Assembly (NCBI GenBank): GCA_045658985.1
Contig: JAZOWC010000068.1
Coordinates: 4,563 to 68,562, forward strand
Direction of reading: 5' to 3'
DNA length: 64,000 nucleotides
Source of the DNA: RGIG3513 sp045658985
GTDB lineage: Bacteria > Bacillota > Clostridia > Oscillospirales > Butyricicoccaceae
Shown one piece after another: positions 15,716 to 26,500 of this stretch (position 1 is the stretch's first letter; each line of letters begins with the position of its first letter). Position numbers and translations under genes: made by a program. Below the pieces are notes generated by a model, which worked only from the letters and a program-made list of their open reading frames with translations, made no database searches and was not told where the DNA came from.

Positions 15716-16333
15716 ATGAAGGTTCTGATTATAAACGGCAGTCCCCGCACAGACGGCAACACTGCCTGCGCAATAGGCGAGCTTGAAAAGACATTCGCCA
15801 AAAACGGCATCGAGACCGTGACCGTAGGCATAGGCACGCAACCTGTCTCGGGATGTATCGCCTGCATGAAGTGCAAGACCACGGGCAAATGCGTATTTGT
15901 TGACGTAGTCAACCAAATCGCCGAGATATTCGAGGGTTGTGACGGACTTGTGGTGGCATCCCCCGTCTACTACGCATCGGCCAACGGCACTCTCATCTCT
16001 CTGCTGGACAGACTGTTCTACAGCTCCGGCTTTGACAAGACAATGAAGGTCGGTGCAAGCGTAGCCATCGCCCGCCGCGGAGGATGTTCGGCAACATTCG
16101 ATCAGCTGAACAAGTATTTTACCATCTCGGGTATGCCCGTAGCATCCAGCCAGTACTGGAACAGTGTACACGGCAGAGCTCCCGGTGAGGCCAATGAGGA
16201 CGGCGAGGGTATGCAGACCATGCGGACGCTGGCCGACAATATGTCATTCCTCATCAAGAGCATCGCATTGGGAAAAGAAAAATTCGGTCTGCCCGAAAAA
16301 GAAAAGCGTATCTCCACACATTTTGTGAGATAA
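15716..16333 (+). CDS. Iron-sulfur flavoprotein / NADPH-dependent FMN reductase family
   Basis: A 205-residue flavodoxin-fold protein. The FMN phosphate loop GSPRTDGNT begins at residue 8. A compact CX2CX2CX5C cluster motif (Cys47, 50, 53 and 59) identifies it as an iron-sulfur flavoprotein-like electron carrier of anaerobes. The SPVYYASANGTL segment lines the flavin site. The start at 15716 follows GGAGGGG, and a TATAAT box lies at 15678-15683. It is monocistronic, with a terminator at 16391-16422. The partner and substrate are unknown. Confidence 0.88.
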   Translation: MKVLIINGSPRTDGNTACAIGELEKTFAKNGIETVTVGIGTQPVSGCIACMKCKTTGKCVFVDVVNQIAEIFEGCDGLVVASPVYYASANGTLISLLDRLFYSSGFDKTMKVGASVAIARRGGCSATFDQLNKYFTISGMPVASSQYWNSVHGRAPGEANEDGEGMQTMRTLADNMSFLIKSIALGKEKFGLPEKEKRISTHFVR

Positions 16334-16390
16334 CGCCGCACTCTTGCGCAGGACATGACAGCACGTCCTGCCCTGCTCTACATGCAAAAG

Positions 16391-16422
16391 AATCCCTGTC
16401 GGCATCAAAGCCGACAGGGATT
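16391..16422. terminator. Bidirectional terminator between convergent genes
   Basis: A 13-bp stem (AATCCCTGTCGGC with its complement) lies between the flavoprotein gene and the DUF1846 gene. TTAATT follows on plus and CTTTTGC on minus. Confidence 0.8.
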
Positions 16423-16426
16423 TTAA

Positions 16427-17911
16427 TTAACCGTGGAAGAGTTTTTTGGTCTGGTATCTGGGCTCGCTGGTCAGGTTGATGCCCAGCTTGCGGTATATAT
16501 CGGCGTCCACCTGAGTGAGGATGACCGTACTGTGTGCCTCGCAGCCGCGCAGCTGGGTCAGCGCGTCACAGCCGCGGCGGGCCTGCTCGCTGAGGGATGC
16601 ACTGACGGCCAGAGCAAGCAGCACCTCGTCCGAATGCAGGCGGGGGTTATGATTGCCCAGCACGTCGGTCTTGAGCTTCTGGATAGGCTCTATAACGCTG
16701 GGCGCTATCAGGTGCACCTCTTTGGGTGTGCCGGAGATGGTCTTGACCGCATTGAGCAGAGCGGCGGCGGAGGGGCCCAGCAGGTCGCTGGTTTTGCCGG
16801 TGATTATTCTGCCGTCGGGAAGCTCTATTGCTACGGCAGGCTTGCCGGTTTCTTCCTCCCGCCTGATTGCTGCCTGAGCAACTTTTCGGTCGGAGACCGA
16901 GATACCGGCCTGCTTCATAATAAGTTCAATTTTCTGTACCGTTTCGCCGTCGGATTTGCCCATACGCACATCGCACTTGGCGCTGTAATAACGTCTGACG
17001 ATTTCCATACGGGATGCATCTCTGCAGGCTTCGTCATCCGAAATTGCAAAGCCGACCATATTAACGCCCATATCGGTGGGAGACTTGTAGAGGCAAGAGC
17101 CCGAAATACGCTCGAATATGGCGCTGAGCACGGGAAAAACCTCTACGTCGCGGTTGTAGTTGACGGTAGTCTGGCCATAAGCCTCAAGATGATAGGGATC
17201 TATCATATTGACGTCGTTGAGGTCGGCTGTTGCGGCCTCATAGGCGAGATTGACGGGGTGCTTGAGAGGGAGATTCCACACGGGGAAGGTCTCAAACTTG
17301 GCGTAACCTGCTTTGACACCTCTGAGATCCTCGTGATACAGCTGGCTGAGGCAGGTTGCCATCTTGCCGCTGCCGGGGCCGGGAGCGGTGACCACTACCA
17401 GAGGACGGGTGGTCTCGATATACTCATTCTTGCCAAAGCCGTCCTGACTGACGATCTTCTGGATATTATAGGGATAACCCTCGATGGGGTAATGTACGTA
17501 GACTTTGATGCCCAGACGCTCAAGCTTCTGCTTGAATGCCATAGCCGAGGACTGACCGCAGTACTGGGAGATGACCACACTGCCAACATACAGTCCGATG
17601 CCGCGGAATGCGTCAATAAGACGAAGCACGTCGGCGTCGTAGGTGATGCCGAGGTCGCCGCGGGTCTTGTTCTTTTCGATATCGCCCGAATTGATGACGA
17701 TGACGATCTCGGCTTGGTCAGCCATGTTCTTGAGCATCTGCACCTTGGTATCGGGTTTGAATCCGGGAAGGACGCGTGAGGCATGATAATCGTCAAAAAG
17801 TTTGCCGCCAAACTCCAGATACAGCTTGCCGCCAAACCTGCCGATAGCTTTGTTGATGCTTTCGGTCTGCTTCTCTATATACAGTTGGTTGTTAAAGCCA
17901 ATTTTCGCCAT
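16427..17911 (-). CDS. DUF1846 domain-containing protein
   Basis: A 494-residue cytosolic protein matching the DUF1846 family, common in Firmicutes and of unknown biochemical role. Recognisable family segments include the N-terminal GFNNQLYIEKQTESI, a P-loop-like APGPGSGKMATCLSQLYHE around residue 185, and EVHLIAPSVIEPIQKLKTDVLG in the C-terminal third. Its length is normal. The start at 17911 follows GGAGGGG. It is monocistronic. Confidence 0.88.
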   Translation of the reverse strand: MAKIGFNNQLYIEKQTESINKAIGRFGGKLYLEFGGKLFDDYHASRVLPGFKPDTKVQMLKNMADQAEIVIVINSGDIEKNKTRGDLGITYDADVLRLIDAFRGIGLYVGSVVISQYCGQSSAMAFKQKLERLGIKVYVHYPIEGYPYNIQKIVSQDGFGKNEYIETTRPLVVVTAPGPGSGKMATCLSQLYHEDLRGVKAGYAKFETFPVWNLPLKHPVNLAYEAATADLNDVNMIDPYHLEAYGQTTVNYNRDVEVFPVLSAIFERISGSCLYKSPTDMGVNMVGFAISDDEACRDASRMEIVRRYYSAKCDVRMGKSDGETVQKIELIMKQAGISVSDRKVAQAAIRREEETGKPAVAIELPDGRIITGKTSDLLGPSAAALLNAVKTISGTPKEVHLIAPSVIEPIQKLKTDVLGNHNPRLHSDEVLLALAVSASLSEQARRGCDALTQLRGCEAHSTVILTQVDADIYRKLGINLTSEPRYQTKKLFHG

Positions 17912-17970
17912 ACTATCCCCTCCGTTTACATACTGTTAATATTAACACATCCCTCGCGCTTTTTCAAGCA

Positions 17971-17996
17971 AAAACCGCACCCTGAGGTGCGGTTTT
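17971..17996 (-). terminator. Terminator of the 796-aa lipoprotein gene
   Basis: An 11-bp stem (AAAACCGCACC/GGTGCGGTTTT) with a CTGA loop lies downstream of 18019. T-rich sequence follows on the minus strand. Confidence 0.75.
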
Positions 17997-18018
17997 GATA
18001 TACGGGAAAATTAAATTT

Positions 18019-20409
18019 TCAAAATACCAGCGACGGGCGCAGCACGCAGAAGGCGTTCTTGCCCAGAATGGAGTTCATAAGGCTTACGGCTTTTTCGGCG
18101 TTCATTATTTTTGCGCCTCCCGACGTCATATAGAGCAGTTCGCAGCCGTCAAGCACCAGATACACGCTGCAGGAGCTTCCGTCCGAGCTGCTTGAGACAA
18201 GCAGGATATCTCCGGTGAGGAGCATGGACGGCTTGAGCATCTGTATACGGTCTTTTTGATAGGACGAATTATCCACGTACCATCCGCCGTAGAGCGAGGG
18301 CACCACGAGAGGATCGGCGCGGAGATTGAGGTACTCCCCTACTCTCGATGCCGAGAACAGACGGTCAAACAGAGCCTTCTCGTTGGTCAGGCGGATATTG
18401 TCACCCACTACCGAAGTGTATACGCTGTTGATTATCTGACCCATTGTGGCTCGGGAGCCTGTTTGCGCCCGTGCGGCTTTGTCCAAAGCCGCCATCTGCG
18501 AGGTTGTAAGGGTATTGGCAACGTAAATATCGGCGCAGTACAGCTCGATGCCGTTGACGGCAGTATATCCGCTGCCGATGCTGCTGCCCAGACCAACGTC
18601 ACCGTTGACCGTGACCGTGTAGCTGACCTCATATCTCTCGCCGGGTTCAAGCGCGGTGCTCCAGCTGAGAGTTCTGCCGCTGACCCGATCGCCGCCGCTG
18701 ACGAGAGTGGTATTGTCGGGCAGGGTCGCGGTAACAGAGATAAATCTGCTCTTGGCGGACGTGTTCTCCACGCTGACAGTATAGGACACCCTGTCACCGG
18801 GGTTGGCGCTCTTGCCCTGAGGATGGCTGGTCAGCTTCTGCGCGATGATACCCGTCATACCCGACATACGGTCGAGGGTCTTTTGGGGAATAGGAACGTG
18901 GATGACATTGAGGGGGCGGAGGATGGCGAATCGGCCGGTTTTGGGCAGGTAGCGGCTTGAGGAGGGATTGAAGTAGGTCTCGCTCAGCTCATCATAGCGG
19001 ATGCTGCCGTTTTTTTCAAAAACCTCGCCCGAGCCGTAATTATAATTGCTGCCCGTACTGTGGACGTATCTGCCGTTGCCCACGTACATAATAATATGTC
19101 CGTTGCTCTCGTCTGCCAGACGGGTAACTATCATATCTCCGGGCAGGAGCAGGGATTTGACCCGATCGATGAGGGATTGTTTCTCCCCCTCGGTCTCGCT
19201 GCCCGTATTGTCATAATAGAACACGGTCATATCCTTGCGCTCAATAAAGTCTGCAGTATACCACGACACGATATCATAGTCAAAGGTCTCGCGGATCAGG
19301 GTGTTGATAAAGCAGGCGCAATTGGTATATACGGTGTTCTGATCGGTGGCAAGTTCGGGTGACTGCAGGCCGTGGCGGTGGCGGTACACAGCGGACATAT
19401 TGCTGTGGCGCTTGACAAGACGGGTGTCGTCGTACTGTATTCGGCTGCCGCGGTTAACGTAGGCATCGGCGGTGGCAATAAGAGCGCGGGCGCCCTCCGA
19501 GTAATACTCGTCACCGCTCCAGAGGCTATCCGTGTCATCGGGCACGATGGGATCGGCAGGTGTGACGGGTATATGGGGAGGATCATCGGGTTGCCCGGGG
19601 GCAGGATCGGGGACAGCGGGCGTGGGATCGGGGACAGCGGGGGTGTCTGCAGGAGGCTGCACGGTGCCCGAACCGACTATAATGATCTCCACCGCCGCAG
19701 ATACCGTATATGCCGAGCCGCCCGTAGACTTGTCAACGCCCGTGATGCGGCAATATACAAAATAGTGGTCTCCCATCTCGTGATCGAGGGGCAGGTTCAG
19801 CGCGGATGTATCTGTCTGCTCCAGAAAGCTGCCGCCGACAGAGTCGGAGTTTGAATCTATATACCAGTCATAGGTGTATAGCGTACCCGACTGCTCCTTG
19901 ACGGCAAGCTTGAGTACGCCGCCGTTTGATGCGGAGGCGGTAAGTTTTTTGGGTATCTCGTCGATCTCAGGCGGGGTGAGAGTGATCTCCTGCCAGAGAG
20001 CAGTGATAGTCAGGTCGGATACAACGGGAGAGTCAAAGCCGTACTCCTCCCCTGCTGACGTCCATCCGCAGAAAGCATAGCCTTGGCGCACCGGATCGGA
20101 GGGTCTCTGAACCCTATCCCCCTCGGTCACCGACCGAATGAAGGCAGCATCACCGTTCTGCAGATCAAAGGTCACGGTAAACACCGACGGGACAGAAGGC
20201 TCGGGATCATCTGCTGTGGGAGGTACAGGTGTGGGATCGTCGGGCAGAGGCGGTGTGACGGGCGCGTCGGGTGTATCGGGAAGATCGGCCGAGGTCTTGT
20301 CCCCGTCTGCCGCGGGTGCCTGATGGGTATCATCGCTCGAGCAGGCGTACATAAACACAAGCAGCATACAGAGGATGATGGATATATATTTTTTGAATAC
20401 TGTGCTCAT
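18019..20409 (-). CDS. Large lipoprotein with NlpC/P60-like, B-repeat and DUF11-like domains
   Basis: A 796-residue surface lipoprotein with its lipobox at Cys23. Modules in order: a Pro/Asp-rich linker (27-75), an InlB-type B-repeat (76-140, with GYAFCGW), an Ig-like region with WYIDSNSDSVGG (150-245), a second Pro/Asp linker (250-295), and a papain-like NlpC/P60-type domain (about 300-500) with candidate nucleophile Cys in TNCACF (364 or 366) and His in NGHIIMYVG (438). A DUF11-like domain (525-605) follows. A C-terminal region ends in a second, degenerate NlpC-like fold that keeps LLTGDILLV but shows no obvious catalytic Cys. Cell-wall hydrolase or amidase activity is inferred. It shares linker, B-repeat and Ig modules with the giant protein at 20534-27751. 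Confidence 0.75.
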   Translation of the reverse strand: MSTVFKKYISIILCMLLVFMYACSSDDTHQAPAADGDKTSADLPDTPDAPVTPPLPDDPTPVPPTADDPEPSVPSVFTVTFDLQNGDAAFIRSVTEGDRVQRPSDPVRQGYAFCGWTSAGEEYGFDSPVVSDLTITALWQEITLTPPEIDEIPKKLTASASNGGVLKLAVKEQSGTLYTYDWYIDSNSDSVGGSFLEQTDTSALNLPLDHEMGDHYFVYCRITGVDKSTGGSAYTVSAAVEIIIVGSGTVQPPADTPAVPDPTPAVPDPAPGQPDDPPHIPVTPADPIVPDDTDSLWSGDEYYSEGARALIATADAYVNRGSRIQYDDTRLVKRHSNMSAVYRHRHGLQSPELATDQNTVYTNCACFINTLIRETFDYDIVSWYTADFIERKDMTVFYYDNTGSETEGEKQSLIDRVKSLLLPGDMIVTRLADESNGHIIMYVGNGRYVHSTGSNYNYGSGEVFEKNGSIRYDELSETYFNPSSSRYLPKTGRFAILRPLNVIHVPIPQKTLDRMSGMTGIIAQKLTSHPQGKSANPGDRVSYTVSVENTSAKSRFISVTATLPDNTTLVSGGDRVSGRTLSWSTALEPGERYEVSYTVTVNGDVGLGSSIGSGYTAVNGIELYCADIYVANTLTTSQMAALDKAARAQTGSRATMGQIINSVYTSVVGDNIRLTNEKALFDRLFSASRVGEYLNLRADPLVVPSLYGGWYVDNSSYQKDRIQMLKPSMLLTGDILLVSSSSDGSSCSVYLVLDGCELLYMTSGGAKIMNAEKAVSLMNSILGKNAFCVLRPSLVF

Positions 20410-20486
20410 CTGATCACTCCAAAACCGGGATTTAGATGAATATATTCTACCATAGTTAAGAGTGTATTACAATAAATTAATATGTA

Positions 20487-20519
20487 AAAAGTCCTGCATG
20501 TCAGACATGCAGGACTTTT
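20487..20519 (-). terminator. Terminator of the 2405-aa lipoprotein gene
   Basis: A near-perfect 16-bp stem of AAAAGTCCTGCATGTC with its complement lies 15 bases after the stop codon of the giant gene. The outer ends supply the T-run on either strand. Confidence 0.8.
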
Positions 20520-20533
20520 ATTAAAGCTTGATA

Positions 20534-23500
20534 TCAGCCGAGGATTGCCATAACTGCGGCATTCTGGATGGCAGCTGCGTCGGCAGCGCTGATGCCCTCA
20601 GGAACGTAGACCACAGTTGCGGGAGTTGCCTGGAAGATCTCTGCGTATACAGAGCAAGCCAGGAGGTAGCCGCCCTCGATATCGATGGTGTCGGAGATGC
20701 TGTTTGTGTAGGGATTGACGCCCTGTGCAAGACAAGCTTCGACAGCGGTTGCGTAGCTGATGACGATATCGGTATCGCCTGCCAGCTTCTTGGTGTTTGC
20801 CTCGATCAGATCGGCATAATCGGTTCTGTCGGAGATACCGTTATTGTTGACCTGATCACGGAAGTACTGGCTGACGGTGTTCTGTCTTGCTGCGGGAGCA
20901 ACGATCATGACCTTGGCCTTTGCATTGTTCTGCAGAGCAAGCTCGCGGACAGCCTTGGCTGCGGCGGCTTCTGCGTCGAATGCTGCGGTGTCGAACAGAA
21001 CCTTGTCCTTGCCTGCTTCGACGATGACGTAATCGTACTCAACGCCGCTGTACAGAAGCTGAGTGCTCAGTGCGGCATTCTGTGCTGCCTGCTCCAGAGA
21101 CTCGATACCGGGGATAGCCATAACGTACAGCTCCTTGCCGGTCTCCTCTGCGATTTCGGCGAGCATATCTGCAACGTCACTGTCGGTCAGAGCTGCACCT
21201 GCAAGCAGGACGTTGGTTACTGTGCGCTCCTTGTAGCTGTCGGTTACGGGAGCGGGATCGACCTTGTCCAGATCAAGTACGACCTCTGCGGCGATAGCCT
21301 GAAGCTTTGCGCCGACGGTGGGCTTGACCGAATAGTTGTCGCTCTCAAATCTCATAATGCCAACGGGGCTCTTGCCGGTGATTGCGGTATACATACAGCA
21401 GGCGATAAGATAGCTGCCCTCGTTGCTTGCGTGGTCAACACTGAGGCTGACATAGGGATCGATCTCGGTGTTGGCAATACATCTCTCAAATGCGTTTGCA
21501 AGGCTCATAACGGTCACGTCGGTTCCGACTGCGGGGAGAACCTTCTCCTTGACAAGCTTGTTGATGGCATCGGCATGCTCGGTGCGGGTGGTGATGTTTA
21601 CATCAGCAAACTTGTACTTGGTCAGATCCTGACGGGCAAACATAACGTCCAGAACGATCTTGACGTTGGGGTTGTATGCCTTTGCCAGATCGATGATGCC
21701 CTTGAGAGCGGTGATATCGCTGTTAGCGGTAGAGCTGTGGATAACGGCGTTGTCACGGCCGACCTGCAGGACGATGACGTCAACTTCGCCATCCTGCAGC
21801 TGTGCGCGGACTTTGCTGTAGCCGTCGCCTACAAGACCGGTCTCCCAGATGTTCCATGCGCCGTTGCCGACAACAGTTCTGATCTCGGCCTCATAGCCTG
21901 CTTTTTCAAGCAGCTCACCGACATACTCGGTGGTGTCAAAGCTGTAGGATGTGCTGGAGTAGGTCATAGACAGAGAACCAACCATCAAAACGGTCAGATC
22001 GGTGTCATTGTACTCCTTGGCATTGGGTGCTACCCAATATGCGGGACGGGTGGCTTCTTTCTCGGTGAGCCACTTTGCGCGGAGGGTAAGTCCGCCGTAG
22101 GGCATCACTGCGCCGTCAAAGGAGAACTCGTTATTAAGAGCGGCATCTGTGTACCAGCCCTTGAATACGTAGCCTGCCTTGACAGGGGTCTCGGGAGCGG
22201 TGAGGGCGGTGCCCATCTCGGCTGTGACGGCCTCAATCTCGCCTGCGCCGTCGGTGTCAAAGGTTACGGTAAAGGCAGTGGCAGCCTCGACCTCGATACC
22301 GAGGACGAACTTGGTTGCCAGCTTCTGCAGTGCGATAGCTGTCTCAACGTCGACTGTTGCGTCAACGCCGCCGATGTTGGAGCCGAGAGCGCCTACGCCG
22401 ACGGGGGTCTCACCGAACATTGCAGCGTAAATAGCGCTGGCGGTCAGGTAGGAGCCCTTGGGGGTAGAACGGTTACCGACGTTTGCACGGGTGGCAACGT
22501 CATTGGGTTCGCGGAACAGATCAGCCTTGATGACTGCTGCGTCGTCGCTGTATGCCTCAAACAGATCGGCGATAGAAACGACCACTACGTTGGCGATACC
22601 CTTGTCCTTGATGAACTGAGCCATCTCCTCTGCCTCTGCGGTGATCAGAGCGGCATGGGTCTTGTGATCGGTAACGGTAACGTTGGTGAAATCAGCAAAG
22701 TTTGCCTGATGACCGTAGGGAGCTGCGATGATGACCTTGACGTTGGGGTTCTTGTCATAGGCGATCTTTGCCAGCTTGTATGCGGAAAGGATGTTCTGGG
22801 TCTTGCTGCTCTCGCTGTTGATGGAGAAATCTCTGCCCGACTGCAGAACGATATAATCGAACTTGGTGGATGCAAAGCCGTTCTTGGTGTCGGTGCTGGA
22901 GATGGTCATATCGGTCTCGGAGGAACGTGCGGAGGATGCGAACAGCTCATACAGATTGTATGTTGTCCATGTGGTACCGTGGGTTGCCTGAGCCTTGACG
23001 ATGTTGACGGGCTTGCCCTGACCTGCCTCGATCATCTGAACGAGTGTGTCGGTCATGTTGTAAGAGCCCATCATCATGCCGCCGAATACGTACATATTGA
23101 CAGCACCTTCTACGGTCTTGTCCTCGACCTCCTGAGGCTTCTCGGGAGTGGGATCAACGGGCTTGGGCTGAGCGGTGCCGCCGGACACCACCTGAGCAGC
23201 CAAAGCCTGAAGCTTGGCTGCTGTAGCGGCGTCAACGTTGGCGTCCCAGGTGATTTCGCCTGCGCTGTTTTTGCCTACTGTACCGGTGGTCTTGAGGCCA
23301 ACGGGGCTCTGATCGAGCATTGCGGTGAAGATACCGCAGGCTGCCAGATAGGAACCTGCAGGGTTGGAGCGGTTGCCGACGTTCTTTCTGCCGGTTTCTG
23401 CATCGGGCTCACGGAACAGTTCAGCCTTGATGACTGCTGCGTCATCGCTGTAAGCCTCGAACAGGCTGCCCAGAGAAACGATCTCAACGTTCTTGGCATA

Positions 23501-26500
23501 GCCCTGGCTGAGGATGTAGCCTGCTACGGATGCGGCTTCCTGATCGATGTACTTGACGTGAGTCTTGTGGTTGGTCACAACGGGATTGGTCAGGTCTGCA
23601 AAGTTTGCCTGATGGCCGTAGGGAGCAACCAGAATGATCTTGACGTTGGGGTTCTTCTGAGCTGCCAGCTTGGCGATCTTGGCGGCTGCGTACTCAACCA
23701 TACCGTCATAGGAGCTGCCCTCTACCAGAGAGAAGTCTCTGCCGGTCTGGATAAGAACGTAGTCAAAGCTGACTTCCTGAAGCTTCTGCATAGCCTTCTG
23801 TGCGGAAGAGCCGCTGCCGAAGGTCATATCGGTAGCCGAGTTACGTGCGGAAGATACGAACAGCTCCCATACGTTATAGGTAGTAGCTGTGGAAGTATGA
23901 CCCAGATATGCATCAACGTGGACTTTGACTTCCTTGCCGGTAGCTTCTTTGAGCATATTGGTCAGGGTAGCTGTTGTGCCGTAGGAGCCCATGGGATGGC
24001 CGCCGAATACAAAGATATCAACGATATCATCGGGCTCGGTGGGGACAACTGTGGGAGGAGTTACGGGGTCAGCGGGTTCGGGGGTCAGGGTGACCTTCTG
24101 GTCGGGCTTCTCGGTGGGAACCTTGCCGCCGAGGACGTAGTCTGCTGCCAGCTTCTGCAGTGCTGCAGCGGTGGTGGCGTCGACCTTGCAGTCGGTGGTG
24201 ATTCCGCCCTCTGCGTTGAGGATATCTCTGCCCAGAGTGGTCAGACCCTCGGGGCTCTTGTCAAACATTGCGGCATAGATACCTGCTGCTGCGAGGTAGG
24301 AACCCTTGGCAGAAGCACGGTTGCCGGTGTTGCCGCGGCTGGTAACTGTGTTGGGCTCGCGGAACAGATCCTTGTAGATGTCCACAGCCTTGTCGCTGTA
24401 GCACTCAAACAGATTACCGACGGAGACGATCTCTACGTTGGCAATGCCGTCATTCTTGAGAGCCTCGTATGCACGGAATGCCTCGTAGTTGATGAACTTG
24501 ACGTGCTTTGCGTGGTTGTCGATGTTGTAGGTCTTGAAATCTTCCCAGGTTGCGGTGTGACCGTAAGGAGCAACAAGCAGAACTTTGACGTTGGGGTTCT
24601 TGGCTGCTGCCAGCTTGGCGATCTTGCGAACTGCGATGACGTTCTTGTTGTAGGAAGTGCTGCCCTCGATCAGAGAGAAGTCTCTGCCCATCTGGATAAC
24701 CAGAACGTCATATGCGTTGGTTGTCAGTTCTTCGTTGACGCGCTTGCCGGTGGTGGAAGAGGAGAACTTGATCTCGTCTTCTTTGCTCTGAACGCTGCTG
24801 TCAAACAGCTCGTAGAGGTTCCATGTAGTGCTGGTGGTATTGTGTACCAGATATGCCTCTGTATCTGCAATGACTTCCTTGCCGGTGCCTTCTTTGATCA
24901 TCTCGGTCAGAGTGTTGATCATATTGTAGGAGCCGAACATGGGGCCGCCGAAAGACCATACGCGGATGCTGTCGCCGTCTGTGGAGACGGGAGCGGTAGT
25001 GTCTGCAGGCAGAGTGTAGGTGGGAGCGGGGGTCTTGTCAACAGGCTTCTCCTGAACGATACCGTCCTTGTTTGCCCATGCGCCGTAGATGGTCACGTTG
25101 CCCAGAGGCATCTTGCCGGACATAAAGCTGAAACGGGTATTGAAATCGGGATCGTAGAACCAGCCTGCAAAGAGCAGATCGCCCTTGGTGGGATCCTTGG
25201 GAGCTTCGATGACCGAGCCGGCCTCAGCGGTGATGGAAGCAACCTCGCTGCCGCCGTTGGTGTAGAAGTTCAGGGTGGACTGGGTAGAAACCGTGCCCTC
25301 ATACTCGGTGCCGAAGACGGTCTTGTGAGCGGTCTTCTGGAGCTTGAGGAGCATTGCGCCGTCTGTGACAACACCGGGAGCGTTCTGGCTGCCGCCTGCA
25401 TAACCGCTGTAGGTCATGCCAACGGGAGACTTGTCATAGATGGTGGAGTAGATGGTTGCTGCTGCCAGATATGCACCGGCCTCGCTTGCACGGTTACCGG
25501 TGTTTGCGCGGGTTGCGATAACGTTCTTCTTCTGATACAGATCGTTGGTGATGTCGTCGGGGTTATCGCTGTAGTTGAGGAATGCATCGGAAACGTATGC
25601 GATCTTGACCTGAGAAGCAGGCAGATAGCCGCCGTTGACGATGGAGTCTCTCATTGCTTCGGCCTCGGAGTTGATGAAGGGTACGTGCTGCTCAAGGCTG
25701 CCGATGGTGTAGAAGTCGGAGAAGTTTGCGTTATGTCCGTAAGGAGCATAGATGATGAACTTGACGTCGGGGTTCATCTTGGCTGCCAGAATAGCAAACT
25801 TGGTTGCGGAGATGATGTTGTTGGTTCTGGAGTTGTCGTTCTCCATGGAGAAGTCACGACCAGACTGAATAATAACATAGTCCAGCTTCTTGGAAGTAAG
25901 AGCATCCTGCATCTTGGCTCCGTAAGAACCGAAGCTGATGGTGTTGATATCGCTTCTGGAAGAAGATTCAAACAGCTCGTAGAGGTTATAAGTGGTGGAT
26001 TCACTGGAGTGGCCCAGCCATGTGATAGTGAGGTTGACCTTCTTGTTTTCTTCCTTTTCCATCATTTCGACAAGGGTCTTTTCCATGTTATAAACGCCGA
26101 TGGGGTATCCGCCGAACATCAGGACGTTCATCTCGCCGCCGGTGGGCTTGGTTACGGGATAGGTGCTGAGCTCGGTGGGATTGGGATACTTGTAAGCAGG
26201 GTCAAGATCCTTGGGATCTACGGGAGCGTCGGGATCTACCCATGTATCAACGTACTTGACGTAGCCGGATACATCGGGCAGGGTCTCGGTCTCGATACCC
26301 AGAACATGCTTTGCGGCCAGAGCCTGCAGCTTGACGCCCTTGGCAGGCTCAACGGAGAAGTTGCCTGCGTCGAAGCACATAACGCCTACGGGGCTCTCGT
26401 CAAAGATAGTTGCATACAGACCGCAGGCCATCAGGTAGCTGCCGTATACGTCTGCAAAGTCGGAAACGTCATTGCCCCAGGGGTTGATATCGGTCTCTTC